Positions 16,449-26,085 are shown, counted from the first letter of the stretch. The stretch: DNA of 64,000 nucleotides from Reinekea sp. G2M2-21 (GCF_015687175.1 NZ_JADPQG010000005.1:1-64000), one strand, 5' to 3'. The notes: generated by a model not told the origin, from the sequence alone. Made by a program: numbers and translations.

Positions 16449-17834
16449 ATGAAGAAGGATTTTCTGCCGGGTCAGAAAACCGCGTTGGTTGTAGACGATT
16501 CGAAACTCGCTCGCTATGTGTTAAAAGAAATGCTAATGGCGAATAACATTAAGGTTGAAACGGCAGAGTCTGCTGAAGAAGCGCTGGGATCGTTAAGTTC
16601 GTTTAAACCCGATGTTATTTTTATGGATCATATGATGCCTGGTATGGATGGTTTCCAAGCCGTTCAGGCAATTAAAAACGATCCTAAAACGGCCATGATT
16701 CCCATTATGATGTACACCTCCAAAGATGGCGAAGTGTATGTCAGTCAGGCGAGGGCCTTGGGGGCTGTCGGCGTCTTGCCAAAAAAATTGAAGCCGGTGC
16801 AGCTGGAGAATGTGCTACAGAAATTGAAACTGATCCCATCCAAAGATGACGTTGCTGTGGTCTCTAAACCAAAGCCCATTGCCATTCCCTCCGAAGAGAT
16901 TACCGCACGGCCGAAAACAAAAAATACCCTTGAAGAGTTGGCGCTCAGTGCGAGCGAAGAGCTCGAAAAAGACACCATGCGGCATCTGTTCCGGCAATTA
17001 TTTAATGAACAGCGCGATTCCATTAAGCAGGATCAGCATGAGCTTGTCGACAGTCTTGCCGCAAAAGTTCCGGCGATGGTTTTAAGTGCTCGTAAACCCA
17101 CGTTTCGAAAGCGCTTGATAACCGCGACGGCGGCCATGGTCGCTGTCGGGCTGGTGGGGTTTTTAGTGGTTGAACGCGTTGAACAGGAACGAGCTTTCCA
17201 GAAGGCGGTTTTCGACCAGTTAGCGCAGTATCAGCAACAATGGGTGGATGTTCAGAACACTCTTCTTACAGCGCAGGCTTCGGCGCCAGTGTTACCGGCG
17301 CTAGAGAAAACCGACTTCCAATTGGGCTTGGGGACGTTTTCCTGGGCAATCAACCAGCATGGGCAGGTACCTTATCAATCCAGCATACTGTCGACACAAA
17401 CAAAAAACTATTTGACCGAATTACTCGATCATCTTGAGCAAAATAACTTTACCGGGTTGGTGGTGGTCAAGGTCCACTCGGGCCAGTTTTGTGAATTGCA
17501 CACTCAGTGGGGTGCTCGTTACTTGGCGCCAGAAGACTCTGCGGTCGCTGATTGCGAGTTGGAGCCGCTTGAAGACGCAACTTACCCATGGTTGGAGTTG
17601 CCTGAATTTGAGCAGTATCTGTCGGTACTGGCACTTTACTATCCGGGCATTGATCTTAAGTTGGACGCAATGGGCTCTTCATTTTCTCGCGTAAATTACC
17701 CTGACTTGGCGTTGAATCCATCTGCCGGTGAATGGAACCGCGCTGCGGCGGTGAACAACCGATTGGAATTTGACTTCATACAACAGTCTTCAGCACCCAA
17801 GGCAGCGCTGGCGATTACGCCGACGGATTCATAA
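16449..17834 (+). CDS. CheY-type receiver fused to a transmembrane segment and C-terminal domain of unknown function
   Basis: Residues 5-125 are a response-regulator receiver: the acidic pair in ALVVDDSKLARYVL, the phospho-acceptor Asp at about residue 60 (DVIFMDHMMPGMDGFQ), Thr/Ser in MMYTSKDG and Lys in GVLPKKLKP. A linker rich in charged residues follows. One membrane segment lies at about 222-241 (TATAAMVAVGLVGFLVV). The C-terminal 220 residues should then lie in the periplasm and match no family I know. No DNA-binding, GGDEF or EAL output is present. The ATG at 16449 is chosen because GGAAGAA lies just upstream; an in-frame ATG at 16434 lacks a ribosome site. The arrangement, receiver inside and unknown domain outside, is unusual. 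Confidence 0.8.
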   Translation: MKKDFLPGQKTALVVDDSKLARYVLKEMLMANNIKVETAESAEEALGSLSSFKPDVIFMDHMMPGMDGFQAVQAIKNDPKTAMIPIMMYTSKDGEVYVSQARALGAVGVLPKKLKPVQLENVLQKLKLIPSKDDVAVVSKPKPIAIPSEEITARPKTKNTLEELALSASEELEKDTMRHLFRQLFNEQRDSIKQDQHELVDSLAAKVPAMVLSARKPTFRKRLITATAAMVAVGLVGFLVVERVEQERAFQKAVFDQLAQYQQQWVDVQNTLLTAQASAPVLPALEKTDFQLGLGTFSWAINQHGQVPYQSSILSTQTKNYLTELLDHLEQNNFTGLVVVKVHSGQFCELHTQWGARYLAPEDSAVADCELEPLEDATYPWLELPEFEQYLSVLALYYPGIDLKLDAMGSSFSRVNYPDLALNPSAGEWNRAAAVNNRLEFDFIQQSSAPKAALAITPTDS

Positions 17835-17890
17835 ACGAATTAGCTCGATTGAAAACAGTGCGTTAACGGCTTTCACAGAATGACCATGTC

Positions 17891-18787
17891 TTACAAATGA
17901 ATACGGATTTCAATACTGCTTTTCCTGTCGACCTCTGCGTCGACAGGTTGACTCGCGATCAGAATTCTTTCTGCAACCACACCTCTGTCGATCAGTCTCT
18001 CAGCGAGTTGCGCTGAGTGGTCACTGTGCCATCGGTTAACTTCGGTTGATGCTGTTGGTATCTGTACAATGTGTACGGACGCCGTCGGTAGGTTTTCAAG
18101 CACGTAAGCCAACGTGGTTAAGAAGTCGTTGGCCGCTGGTGTAATCTGTTGGCTGGTGTCAAGTACCCACGGCATGAGAAGCACGATAATGCCTCGACGT
18201 ACCGAGGTCTGAATAATTTGCGTCTCGCTCGGGTATTCGGCGAGTGCGCGCGACAAACGCGCCAATTCATATTCCAATGCCAGAGCGTCATTGTCTAAAC
18301 GCTCAACCTCAACCGCCCGCAGCTGTCGCTGCAGATTTTTAATGGTTTTTTCAGCCTCGATAAGGGCGCGGGCTTGTCGTTCTATCGCCAGTTCCTTGTC
18401 TTTCATGTTGGACTGCTGTTGCGCCAGCGATGTTTCCAGTTCGTTTAGTCGAGTAATGGCATTGGCTATGGCAAGGCGTGTTGCTTCGGCGGTGGCTTCC
18501 GTGGATTGGAAACCAGTTTGAATGTCCAAGAACTGCTGTTTAATGTCGTTGGCAATCTGCGAAAGTTGTTTGAACTGGCTGTTCAGAAAGTCGAGTTTCT
18601 CTAGTGCTTTTTCAATCTGTAAGAGCGGTTTGCCAGCTGTTATCTGATAGCCGAACACCGTGAATTCCCATTCAGGGATGGCGTTACGGTTTCCAAATTG
18701 ATAATAGCCAAAGGCCAGGCTGGCTAATAGAGAACTCAGAATGAGTATGACAAGTAGGGTCGTGCGGAAGAAAGAAATTAGTTTCAT
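17891..18787 (-). CDS. Membrane-anchored coiled-coil protein with OmpA-like C-terminal region
   Basis: The 298-residue product has an N-terminal membrane anchor (LLVILILSSLLASLAFGYY). A long coiled coil spans about residues 55-185 (LNELETSLAQQQSNMKDKE, IKNLQRQLRAVEVERLDN). The C-terminal domain from about 195 has the order of an OmpA/MotB-like fold: a beta strand (GIIVLLMPWVLDTSQQITP), NDFLTTLAYVLENLPTASVHIV, and a helix with SDHSAQLAERLIDRGV before a final strand SSIEIRIHL. The peptidoglycan-binding Asp/Arg residues are not clearly conserved. It would span from the inner membrane to the periplasm. It converges with the receiver gene and diverges from the gene at 19020; no partner is obvious. 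Confidence 0.6.
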   Translation of the reverse strand: MKLISFFRTTLLVILILSSLLASLAFGYYQFGNRNAIPEWEFTVFGYQITAGKPLLQIEKALEKLDFLNSQFKQLSQIANDIKQQFLDIQTGFQSTEATAEATRLAIANAITRLNELETSLAQQQSNMKDKELAIERQARALIEAEKTIKNLQRQLRAVEVERLDNDALALEYELARLSRALAEYPSETQIIQTSVRRGIIVLLMPWVLDTSQQITPAANDFLTTLAYVLENLPTASVHIVQIPTASTEVNRWHSDHSAQLAERLIDRGVVAERILIASQPVDAEVDRKSSIEIRIHL

Positions 18788-19019
18788 TGTCGTGTGTTCG
18801 TGCCAAATCCGTTTAGCGAAATTCTGTTATGACGTTATCAATTTCAGCAACCGTTGGCACCTGGCTTGTTTCCGGGGTGTGATCAAAGTATCGAAATAAT
18901 TGTCCAAGTTGTGAGCTGTGACCATGTTCGTGAGTATGTGGGCAGATCCAGCCCTGTCAGCGACCCGTATCAGATGATCTAAACTAAAACTCTGTGTTGT
19001 TGGGCGGATAGGGGGCTTC

Positions 19020-20078
19020 ATGGCGTTGAATGCAACCGGAGGACGTTTGGTGTGGCGAGTTGTGTTTGGTGTTGCGGTTCTCGTCGCAGTGGGGTGCGTG
19101 GGCTTTGTGCTCACGTTGAGTCGGTATCATTCCCAACCGGTGGTTAACGAGGGTAAGAGGCCGCCGCGTGTGGGTGAAGGAAGCCCTTTGATTGAACGGG
19201 AACTCCCGGTGATCGCCGAAATCGCTGAGCCTGCCGATGCCCAGCGCAGTTCCGCCGTGAGCATAGGAACCGACGAACGCGCGCTCGACAATCGCTTACA
19301 GCAGATCCGTCGCGAGTTTAAGTACCCACTGAACGGCGTCAAAGTGACCGAATCCGGATTGAACGGCGCTATCAGTCAAACTGTGGTCGTTGATAATCCA
19401 TTGGTGTTGCTCGCACTGAAACAATGGTTTTTGGATGACCCGGAAGCGTTTATAAAAGCAGCTGCGGCTGAAGAGCGTGACAGTTATCTGCAAGCGGTGT
19501 TGAAAGAGCAAATCAATGAATCGAATGCGCATTTACTCACCGAGCATCTGCATATTCGCAATCGACATATCATCACATTGTCGTATGAAAACAAACTGCA
19601 TCTGCAGGAGGCGGAAGCCTTTCTGGCGATTTTTGATCAGTTTGCCAAGAACAATGTCATCAGTGTGCCTGCGTCTCTGGTAGCCGCTACTGCGGAAGTG
19701 GACTATTGGGGGCGAAGGGAAACTCTTTTGAATCAAGCGGTTAATAACCCGGAGCCCGGCTTGTATTTTGACGTGTTGCAGCAACAGGGTAACGACAACA
19801 TGTATGCGCTTGCAGAGCAGATGTGGGCGGTGCATTTGGCGGATCGTTACGCTGACGATATCCGACCCGATACCGGTTACCTGGAGCGGACTCGCTTGGC
19901 GTACCAATATGGGGTGGCAGGATCACCCGCGGCTATCGCTGCGCTACAGGAAAAAGGTCTTTTCGTGAATGAGACCATCGCCGAATTCACCGATGTCGAT
20001 AATGCCGACGATCGGTTTCAGGACATCCACCTTTATCTTCGTTTTGACCGCAACAGTGGTCACTGGTATCTCCCCTGA
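19020..20078 (+). CDS. Membrane-anchored protein of unknown function
   Basis: The 352-residue product has one N-terminal membrane segment (VVFGVAVLVAVGCVGFVLTL) and a periplasmic remainder. The soluble part is largely helical (RALDNRLQQIRREFKYPLNG, QEAEAFLAIFDQFAKNN, NMYALAEQMWAVHLADRYAD) with no recognised domain. The last strand-like stretch, IHLYLRFDRNSGHWYLP, is distinctive. The ATG at 19020 has AGGGGG about 8 bp upstream. It converges with the HupE-type gene, whose stop is only 9 bp away, and it is not in an operon. Confidence 0.6.
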   Translation: MALNATGGRLVWRVVFGVAVLVAVGCVGFVLTLSRYHSQPVVNEGKRPPRVGEGSPLIERELPVIAEIAEPADAQRSSAVSIGTDERALDNRLQQIRREFKYPLNGVKVTESGLNGAISQTVVVDNPLVLLALKQWFLDDPEAFIKAAAAEERDSYLQAVLKEQINESNAHLLTEHLHIRNRHIITLSYENKLHLQEAEAFLAIFDQFAKNNVISVPASLVAATAEVDYWGRRETLLNQAVNNPEPGLYFDVLQQQGNDNMYALAEQMWAVHLADRYADDIRPDTGYLERTRLAYQYGVAGSPAAIAALQEKGLFVNETIAEFTDVDNADDRFQDIHLYLRFDRNSGHWYLP

Positions 20079-20087
20079 CCGGAGGAC

Positions 20088-21083
20088 TCAGCTGAAAAAT
20101 CGACTGATTGCCCAGTAGGAAGACACAATGCCAATCGGGTAGGTCAACCAACGTTGGTCCCAGCGCATCGTGTTAAACCTGAATGTGGACCGAAAAGCCC
20201 GATACGCATTCTGCAGCGTTAAAAGTACTAACAGAGTCATGACCTGGCCAATCTCAATTCCAACATTGAACCCGACCAACGCGGCGGGTAGCTGATGTTC
20301 CGGCATGCCGATATCCTGTAAGGCACCGGCAAATCCTAAGCCATGTAGCAGGCCAATCACCAGACAGAAAAGCATCGGATAACGCTTCGTGGCGGTTGAA
20401 TGGTGTTTGTTGACGCAGGCTTCCTGTGCCATGAAGACAATGGATAAAGCGATACAGGTCTCGATCGGTTTTGGCTCCGGTGCGAACAGCCCAAGACTGG
20501 CGCACGCCAATGTGATGCTGTGCCCCAGTGTAAAAGCACTGGCCGCCCAGAGCAGTTGCCGCGTCGAGGTTAAAATCAGGAAAAGAGTAAAGACAAACAG
20601 CAGATGATCGTATCCACCCATCAGGTGTTCAAAACCGATACCGGTAAACGTCATCAAGGTTGAAACAGAGGAAAATTGCGTCCCCGTCAGTTCGTGCAGA
20701 GCTATACTGGCGAAACCTTCTTTTGACGGCTGCAATACACGAATATGCGATTGTTTATCCGCGTCCCATTGCAGGTAAAGGCCCGCCACCGGCCAAGCAA
20801 AGCTGAGCTGGTCGCTACGTGAAAACACCTCATCACAGTTCACCAGAAAGCGACGGGGCATCTGAAACGTTGTTGCCGGATTGTCGTAATGACAGTGGAC
20901 TGGCCATTCAGGCAATAAAAAGGACAGGTCACCGTAATTGCCCTGGATATTCATGGTAAAACGGTGTGGCGCGGTTTGCTCAATACGGACGTCGATTAAC
21001 CCGGCATCATGGGCAAAAACCCGCGTGCTTCCGAAGAGTAAGAATAGGAAAAAAAGATTCCACACACTGCAACGGCGACTCAT
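20088..21083 (-). CDS. HupE/UreJ-type membrane protein with extracytoplasmic N-terminal domain
   Basis: The 331-residue product has a signal peptide (FFLFLLFGSTRVFAHD), then a soluble domain of about 120 residues. Five or six membrane segments follow, with the motif FTGIGFEHLMGGYDHLLFVFTLFL, GHSITLACASLGLF and GLLHGLGFAGALQDIG, typical of HupE/UreJ_2 proteins. Members are proposed metal (nickel or cobalt) permeases, but many marine homologues lie next to peptidyl-prolyl isomerase genes and have no tested function. Its start overlaps the stop of the PpiC-like gene by 4 bp, so the two are translationally coupled. Confidence 0.8.
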   Translation of the reverse strand: MSRRCSVWNLFFLFLLFGSTRVFAHDAGLIDVRIEQTAPHRFTMNIQGNYGDLSFLLPEWPVHCHYDNPATTFQMPRRFLVNCDEVFSRSDQLSFAWPVAGLYLQWDADKQSHIRVLQPSKEGFASIALHELTGTQFSSVSTLMTFTGIGFEHLMGGYDHLLFVFTLFLILTSTRQLLWAASAFTLGHSITLACASLGLFAPEPKPIETCIALSIVFMAQEACVNKHHSTATKRYPMLFCLVIGLLHGLGFAGALQDIGMPEHQLPAALVGFNVGIEIGQVMTLLVLLTLQNAYRAFRSTFRFNTMRWDQRWLTYPIGIVSSYWAISRFFS

Positions 21084-21841
21084 GATTCGACCTCGATCCG
21101 CGTCTGTTGTTTTAATTGGTGAAGGTACGACTCCAGATGTCGGGTCGCCTGATCTTTGCGCCAGGCATCCAGCACGTAGTCACGTTGTTCGTTGAAGTCT
21201 GGATCTGCGCCATTCAATGTTGTGGTGATCTGAACCCAAAGTGGAGGTTGTGGATCGTCAACAAATGGACCATGCCAACTGCCCGGCGTGGATTGCGTGA
21301 TGTGCTGAGTCAATACAGTGCCAAAGTAGGCGCTTAATTGCTCTTGTGTTACGTCCACCAGATGACCGGTTTGTGAGGACTGGTTGTTGTCTGCTGTTTG
21401 CGACGTTTTCAGTAATGTGGCTGTTTGGTTTTTTTGCCATCGGTAATTCAGGGAATAGCGAGTGGGTGCGCGAAATTGTTCGCGGTTTTGTTCAAAAAAT
21501 TCTTTCAGTTCGTCGTCCTCGGGCATCGGCAAGGTCGCGGTGAGGAAGGCCTTATGCTTGCGGATAATCATTTGCGCAAGCGTGGTATCACGATGCACAC
21601 CAGAGGCTAATGCATCGGTGAGCAGAAGTTCGTTATCGATGTAAGTTTGCAAGGCCTGATCCGTTTCTTGGCGGGTCAGTGTGCTGCCCTTCCGCGCTTG
21701 TTCCAACGAGACAATACCTTCATAGGTCGCTTTGGAAATTATCAACGTCGGCTGTTCACTGGGCAACAAACGGCTGCCCCAAAAAATAAGACCCGCGATC
21801 AACAGGAAGTGGACAGCTGGCTGTTTTAAAAAGATATTCAT
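21080..21841 (-). CDS. Membrane-anchored PpiC/SurA-type peptidyl-prolyl isomerase-like protein
   Basis: The product has an N-terminal anchor (AVHFLLIAGLIFWGSRLLP), a SurA-like helical region (RQETDQALQTYIDNELLLTDAL) and a parvulin-like region (LKEFFEQNREQFRAPTRYSLNYRW, GSWHGPFVDDPQPPLWVQIT). Parvulins fold exported proteins; the isomerase core here is short and may be degenerate. The ATG at 21841 is used because the alternatives (21865, 21904) lie against or inside the terminator at 21866-21891. No start has a strong ribosome site. It overlaps the HupE-like gene by 4 bp. The pairing suggests that it helps assemble or deliver a partner for that membrane protein. Confidence 0.65.
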   Translation of the reverse strand: MNIFLKQPAVHFLLIAGLIFWGSRLLPSEQPTLIISKATYEGIVSLEQARKGSTLTRQETDQALQTYIDNELLLTDALASGVHRDTTLAQMIIRKHKAFLTATLPMPEDDELKEFFEQNREQFRAPTRYSLNYRWQKNQTATLLKTSQTADNNQSSQTGHLVDVTQEQLSAYFGTVLTQHITQSTPGSWHGPFVDDPQPPLWVQITTTLNGADPDFNEQRDYVLDAWRKDQATRHLESYLHQLKQQTRIEVES

Positions 21842-21865
21842 GTTGTTCTGACTCTGTTTAATCAT

Positions 21866-21891
21866 GGAAAAAGTGCCCTGAAGCGGGCACT
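21866..21891 (-). terminator. Terminator of the CBM6-phosphoesterase gene
   Basis: On the minus strand AGTGCCC and GGGCACT form a 7-bp stem with a 6-base loop, followed by TTTTTCC. It lies just before the PpiC-like gene, so that gene depends on read-through or its own promoter. Confidence 0.75.
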
Positions 21892-21910
21892 GTCGAGCGG
21901 ACAAGGTCAG

Positions 21911-23683
21911 TTAGTCTGCCTGTGGAATAATGATGGCGCCTTCGGATTGCGCATCCACTTCAAACGTATGGGTCACCGGTGAATAAGTGTAATACTCCAC
22001 CTTGTCTTCCAATGGTTTGAATTTGTAAAACCGCAGCAGCATTACTTCGTTGGCGTCGCACTGGTAATCGGACACAAAGTTATGTGACAGACCTCCGTTC
22101 GGTCCACGGGTGGTGTAGTGCGTTTCGCGCACACAGTCGTGCCCGGCATTGGCCAGAATGACGTTATCAAACTTGGTCAGGATATTATTCTTGATGGTTT
22201 GCGTGGCCCACAGATCGTGTGTCGCCAGAATGACTTTCCGGTCTGGGTACTGACGCAGAATCTGCTGCCCCCAGGCAAGTCCTTCCGGGCGATAAGGCGA
22301 GTACTGATCGTACGCTTCCAGCTGCAGGAACAGGTAGCGCTCGTTGCCAATATCCATCAATGCATAGTTGTTTTCGATACCGCCAAAGTCGCCCGCATAC
22401 CAAGTCTCATTTTGAAAACTGCTGACCGGAAAGTATTTATTTAAACTTTGCGGTGAGTCGTGGTTGCCCTGAATTGGCATGAAAGGCATTTCGCCATATA
22501 ACTTGTACCAGGCGGACGTCGAGTTCTGCCATTCCCAATCCGAATCCCAGGTTTCGGTGATGTCACCAAGACCCTGAACAAATTGAATGTTCAACGTGTC
22601 ACGCATGGCGACAAGCCAGTCGAACGCGGTGCGCATGTGGGCGATAGGTGCGTTCGGTCTGTTTTGCGAATAGTGCTGCGTATCTGGAACGACGACTAAT
22701 GTCCATTCGCCTCGGCTTTTATCGGTGTTAAATCGTGCGTCAACGGGTGGTGCATCACCGGGCACTATGTCGATCCAGTTTAGGTTGAAACCTCCAGAGG
22801 TTGCATACACGCCGACTGGATAGGTGCCAGCCGCAACATAAACCGATTGGCTCACCGTTTGCCATTGTTGCCAACCACCGGTGGACGGAATAGCGACTTT
22901 CCCTAATTTAATCGCACCTTTGTTTAAATCGAATTCGATACCGCCACCCCCGGCTTCGCTCGCAACACGCGCCGAAAATGTGTAGTAACCGGATACGGGA
23001 AACGTGACATCGTTATAGCGCAACCATTCACCGGCTTGCCACCAACCTACATTGTAGCCACCGCCCGTGTCGGTCGTGATTTCAATATCAACATGGTCGT
23101 TGCGGTACGCGCCGCCGATATTGCCGAGGGACTTATCGTAAAACGCGTCGTAGTCTTCCGCTTCGATGCGGCTGGTTGCCGGTGGGTCGGTGCGAACTTT
23201 TTCAATTTGAATCCAATTAAAATTCCATCCGCTGGCGAGCGCTTTCACACCTAAGCTGTATTGACCAGGTTGGATGTCGACCTCCAGTTGCGTCGTTTGC
23301 CATTGTTGCCATCCACCGGTTTTAGGAACGGTGATGTCGCCTAAAAAAATGTTTCCACCATTCAGTTCCACACGCAGCTGGCTGCCATAGGGACTGGCGG
23401 TGCGCACGGATATGCGATAGGTACCCGCTTCGGAAATATCCAAACCTTCGTAGGAAAGCCATTCATTTTTTGCGATCCAGCCCACGTTGTAGCCGCCACC
23501 AACATCGCTGGTTTTTTCGATGTCGACATTGTCGTTGCGGTATTGCCTACCGCTGTTGCCGGTGGTGGTGTCGCTGTACCAGGTATAGTCTTCTGCTTGA
23601 AACAGTTGCGCACTCGCAACTGTGCACAAGGCGGTTGATGCCACTGCCAGTGAAATGGCCGTAAGCTTAAGCCGGTAATTCAT
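21911..23683 (-). CDS. Secreted metallophosphoesterase with two N-terminal CBM6-like modules
   Basis: The 590-residue product has a signal peptide (ISLAVASTALCTVASA). Two CBM6-type modules at about 28-160 and 170-310 share FQAEDY/IEAEDY, YRNDNVDIE/YRNDHVDIE, GGYNVGW and TGGWQQWQT. A calcineurin-like phosphoesterase domain (about 325-560) has VVPDTQHYS (first metal ligands), GLGDITE, QGNHDSP, ATHDLW and a C-terminal GHDC. CBM6 modules bind beta-glucans, xylan or agar-type chains. The enzyme is probably an extracellular phosphatase or phosphodiesterase held on polysaccharide; its substrate is unknown. GGAT precedes the ATG. A LacI-type operator lies about 60 bp upstream, and the GH5 cellulase gene lies further upstream on the same strand. 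Confidence 0.85.
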   Translation of the reverse strand: MNYRLKLTAISLAVASTALCTVASAQLFQAEDYTWYSDTTTGNSGRQYRNDNVDIEKTSDVGGGYNVGWIAKNEWLSYEGLDISEAGTYRISVRTASPYGSQLRVELNGGNIFLGDITVPKTGGWQQWQTTQLEVDIQPGQYSLGVKALASGWNFNWIQIEKVRTDPPATSRIEAEDYDAFYDKSLGNIGGAYRNDHVDIEITTDTGGGYNVGWWQAGEWLRYNDVTFPVSGYYTFSARVASEAGGGGIEFDLNKGAIKLGKVAIPSTGGWQQWQTVSQSVYVAAGTYPVGVYATSGGFNLNWIDIVPGDAPPVDARFNTDKSRGEWTLVVVPDTQHYSQNRPNAPIAHMRTAFDWLVAMRDTLNIQFVQGLGDITETWDSDWEWQNSTSAWYKLYGEMPFMPIQGNHDSPQSLNKYFPVSSFQNETWYAGDFGGIENNYALMDIGNERYLFLQLEAYDQYSPYRPEGLAWGQQILRQYPDRKVILATHDLWATQTIKNNILTKFDNVILANAGHDCVRETHYTTRGPNGGLSHNFVSDYQCDANEVMLLRFYKFKPLEDKVEYYTYSPVTHTFEVDAQSEGAIIIPQAD

Positions 23684-23717
23684 TCGGATTATCCTTGTTG
23701 TCTTTTTGATTTGTATT

Positions 23718-23756
23718 TTTATGCTTTACATACAACCCGATTTGAAAGCGCTTCCA
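23718..23756 (-). promoter_or_regulatory. LacI-type operator overlapping a probable promoter
   Basis: TTGAAAGCGCTTCCA (23742-23756) is a near-perfect palindrome centred on GCGC, the shape of LacI/CcpA-family operators. On the minus strand it overlaps a possible -35 TTCAAA (23741-23746), with a -10 CATAAA (23718-23723) after a 17-bp spacer. Binding there would block transcription of the CBM6-phosphoesterase gene. The regulator is not in the window. Confidence 0.65.
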
Positions 23757-23894
23757 TTTTTATGCAGAGTTCGTTTCAGTATTGTGAAAGTCATCGCAGT
23801 AATGAATATTCCAGGGTGGATTAATTTTACAGGTTGAAACGCTGCTGACTTTGTGCTCGCCGGTGTTGAAACAGAATGTGACAACAGATTGGCC

Positions 23895-23921
23895 AAAAAA
23901 AAAGCCCCGATCGCTCGGGGC
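23895..23921 (-). terminator. Terminator of the GH5 cellulase gene
   Basis: GCCCCGATCGCTCGGGGC (23904-23921) forms a strong stem followed, on the minus strand, by nine T residues. It lies 17 bp after the cellulase stop. Confidence 0.9.
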
Positions 23922-23937
23922 AAACCCTGTGCGAGGA

Positions 23938-26085
23938 CTACTCGACGGAACAGGAAACCGAAAGCGTGCTACCGCTGAGCGAACCTTGGAATCCGAACGT
24001 GGCCGTCTGGCCGGGTGCCAACTGTCGGTTGTGATCAACCGGCGTTACGGTCACCTGATTCGCTTGCTGAGTAAATTCGCCACTCCAGCCGTTAACCACA
24101 GACACGTTCTGATCGAACGTCAGCGTGGCTTGCCAATCGGTTATGGGCTCGGCTCCTTCGTTGGTTACGCGGATATTGTTTAAAACGAAACCGCCGGGCC
24201 AAGCATCGGCCGTCGGAAGTTCGCAGCTGAGGGTTGTTGAGGTTGGTTCCGTTACTCGGACGGTTAGTGACTCGGTGGCGGAGAGTTTTTCTCCCGCAGC
24301 GTTGGCCGCCGTGACAGACAACAGGTAATTACCCGCCGTGTTCGGTGCCGTTAATACGGTACTGGATGCATCGATGAATTCTTCGTCGCCATTCCAGTTC
24401 ACATAAAACGCGGAAGCAAATTGCAGATCAACCGCGACGTTAAAGCTCTCTCCGATGTTGATCACATCATGGGTCGCCGGTTGCAGGATGCGGATGGATG
24501 GATCTTGGTTTACGTCACCGGTTTGCAACGTGACTTGCGCACGTGCACTGGTTTCGTCACCTTGCGCGTTTGTAGCGACCAATGTCACCACAAATAGCTG
24601 GTTGGCGACTGCGGGTGCTTGCACAATGGCTTGCGACGTTGAAGTCGATTGGGTGTGCAACTGATTATCCAGATAAACATTAACACCAGCGGCACCGCTC
24701 ATCTGGTATTGCAGCAGAACATCACTGCCGGGGGTAAAAACACGGTTGGGCGCAGGCGAAGTCAGGGTAATCGTAGCGGGTAGCGAGCCGTTATAATACT
24801 CACTGACATTGGTGCCGGTGGCGGAGCTGCCGAGAATGACCTGATGATCCAGGCCGACATATTTTCCCTGTGCATCTTGCCAAAGGGAGGGTTCGAAGAG
24901 GGCGTACTTCTCTTCATCCCAGCTTGTCCAGTCGTAGAGAAGCAAACCGCCAGTGTCGCCCGAATTTGGGTTCAGGCACCAGAACGTGTGGTGGAGTTTG
25001 TGCTCGATAATAAGGTCACGAATTGCCCGCATCCACGTTTCATTGTCGCCACCATCCATGAAGCCACCCCATTCACCAATCAGCAAGGGGGCGATGTTTT
25101 GCTCGTGAATATACAGCCAGTTATCTTTCCATACGTCGGTGTAGAGCGTGTCTTTGTTGAAGCCTTCATAAAACCACGGTTGTTGAAATACCAGAGGACC
25201 GTAGTCGTGCGGTGAATACATGAGCTGGCTTTGGCGGCTGCCCAGATCCACCGGGTAATCTGCAACGCCACGCAGGTTACCTCCCCACCAGATGGAATGG
25301 TAGTCGCTCTTGTTTTGTGACGACCAGGTTTTGCCGTCTTTCGGATAGGCTTCGATACCTTCGCACATCACCAGTATGTTGGGGTGAACATCGAGAATCC
25401 GGTTCGCTGCGGTTTCACAAGCGTATTTCCAGTTGTGTTCGTCGGTTGAGTTATCCCATTTGGCAAAAGCACCGGACCAGGGTTGGCCATGCGGTTCGTT
25501 TTCCAGGTCGAACGCGAGAATCGTGTCGTCATTTTTGTAGCGGTCGGCCACCCAGACCCAGGTGTCGTAAAAATCTTCAGACGTGATATCGCCTTTGTAC
25601 CAGAGTTTTTCATAATGTCCTGAGTTATCGGCTTCCGCACTGTGTACGTCTAACAGAATCTTTAGTCCGTGACGTTTGGCGGAGGTAAGCATTGCGTCAA
25701 ATACTTCCAGTGAATGTTTTCCTTCCAGTTCCGGGTTCACATAGGTATTAACGTTCCCCATTTTGTAAATGCCGTTTTTCCATTCCTTCAGTAGCTCTGT
25801 GGAAATCGGCACCCGAATCAGATTGATACCACGCTGCGCTATCGCCGCCATGGTCGCGTCAAGGTTGACGGACCAAAGTCCATGAAAGACACGTTCACTG
25901 GCGTTAAAACCAAACCAGTTCACCCCGGTTAACCATACCGGGTTGTTGTTCTGATCCAGGATCTGATTGCCCTCGACGTGCAACCAATCGTCCCCTGGTA
26001 AGGGTGTTCCTGCCTGCGCGGGGGTTAATGAGAAGCAGGACGCCAATGCCAGCGTTGCCAGTTTAAGTCGAAACGGAATGTTCAT
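23938..26085 (-). CDS. Secreted GH5 endoglucanase with Ig-like linkers and C-terminal CBM2
   Basis: The 715-residue product has a signal peptide ([17 protein letters not shown]) and a GH5 catalytic domain at about 30-415. The domain has GVNWFGFN near its start, RVPIS, the acid/base Glu in LENEPHG (about residue 196) and the nucleophile Glu in LIGEWGGF (about 336). Two Ig-like modules (about 430-610, [36 protein letters not shown]) act as spacers. A CBM2 cellulose-binding module (about 615-715) has two terminal cysteines, WQATLTF, NGWSGEF and [13 protein letters not shown]. It hydrolyses beta-1,4-glucan outside the cell. The downstream CBM6-phosphoesterase is on the same strand but has its own promoter and operator. 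Confidence 0.93.
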   Translation of the reverse strand: MNIPFRLKLATLALASCFSLTPAQAGTPLPGDDWLHVEGNQILDQNNNPVWLTGVNWFGFNASERVFHGLWSVNLDATMAAIAQRGINLIRVPISTELLKEWKNGIYKMGNVNTYVNPELEGKHSLEVFDAMLTSAKRHGLKILLDVHSAEADNSGHYEKLWYKGDITSEDFYDTWVWVADRYKNDDTILAFDLENEPHGQPWSGAFAKWDNSTDEHNWKYACETAANRILDVHPNILVMCEGIEAYPKDGKTWSSQNKSDYHSIWWGGNLRGVADYPVDLGSRQSQLMYSPHDYGPLVFQQPWFYEGFNKDTLYTDVWKDNWLYIHEQNIAPLLIGEWGGFMDGGDNETWMRAIRDLIIEHKLHHTFWCLNPNSGDTGGLLLYDWTSWDEEKYALFEPSLWQDAQGKYVGLDHQVILGSSATGTNVSEYYNGSLPATITLTSPAPNRVFTPGSDVLLQYQMSGAAGVNVYLDNQLHTQSTSTSQAIVQAPAVANQLFVVTLVATNAQGDETSARAQVTLQTGDVNQDPSIRILQPATHDVINIGESFNVAVDLQFASAFYVNWNGDEEFIDASSTVLTAPNTAGNYLLSVTAANAAGEKLSATESLTVRVTEPTSTTLSCELPTADAWPGGFVLNNIRVTNEGAEPITDWQATLTFDQNVSVVNGWSGEFTQQANQVTVTPVDHNRQLAPGQTATFGFQGSLSGSTLSVSCSVE

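Noticed and set aside
18827-19114. 95-codon frame on the minus strand
   Set aside because: It overlaps the start of the well-supported gene at 19020 and its Thr/Pro/His-rich product lacks any protein-like pattern.
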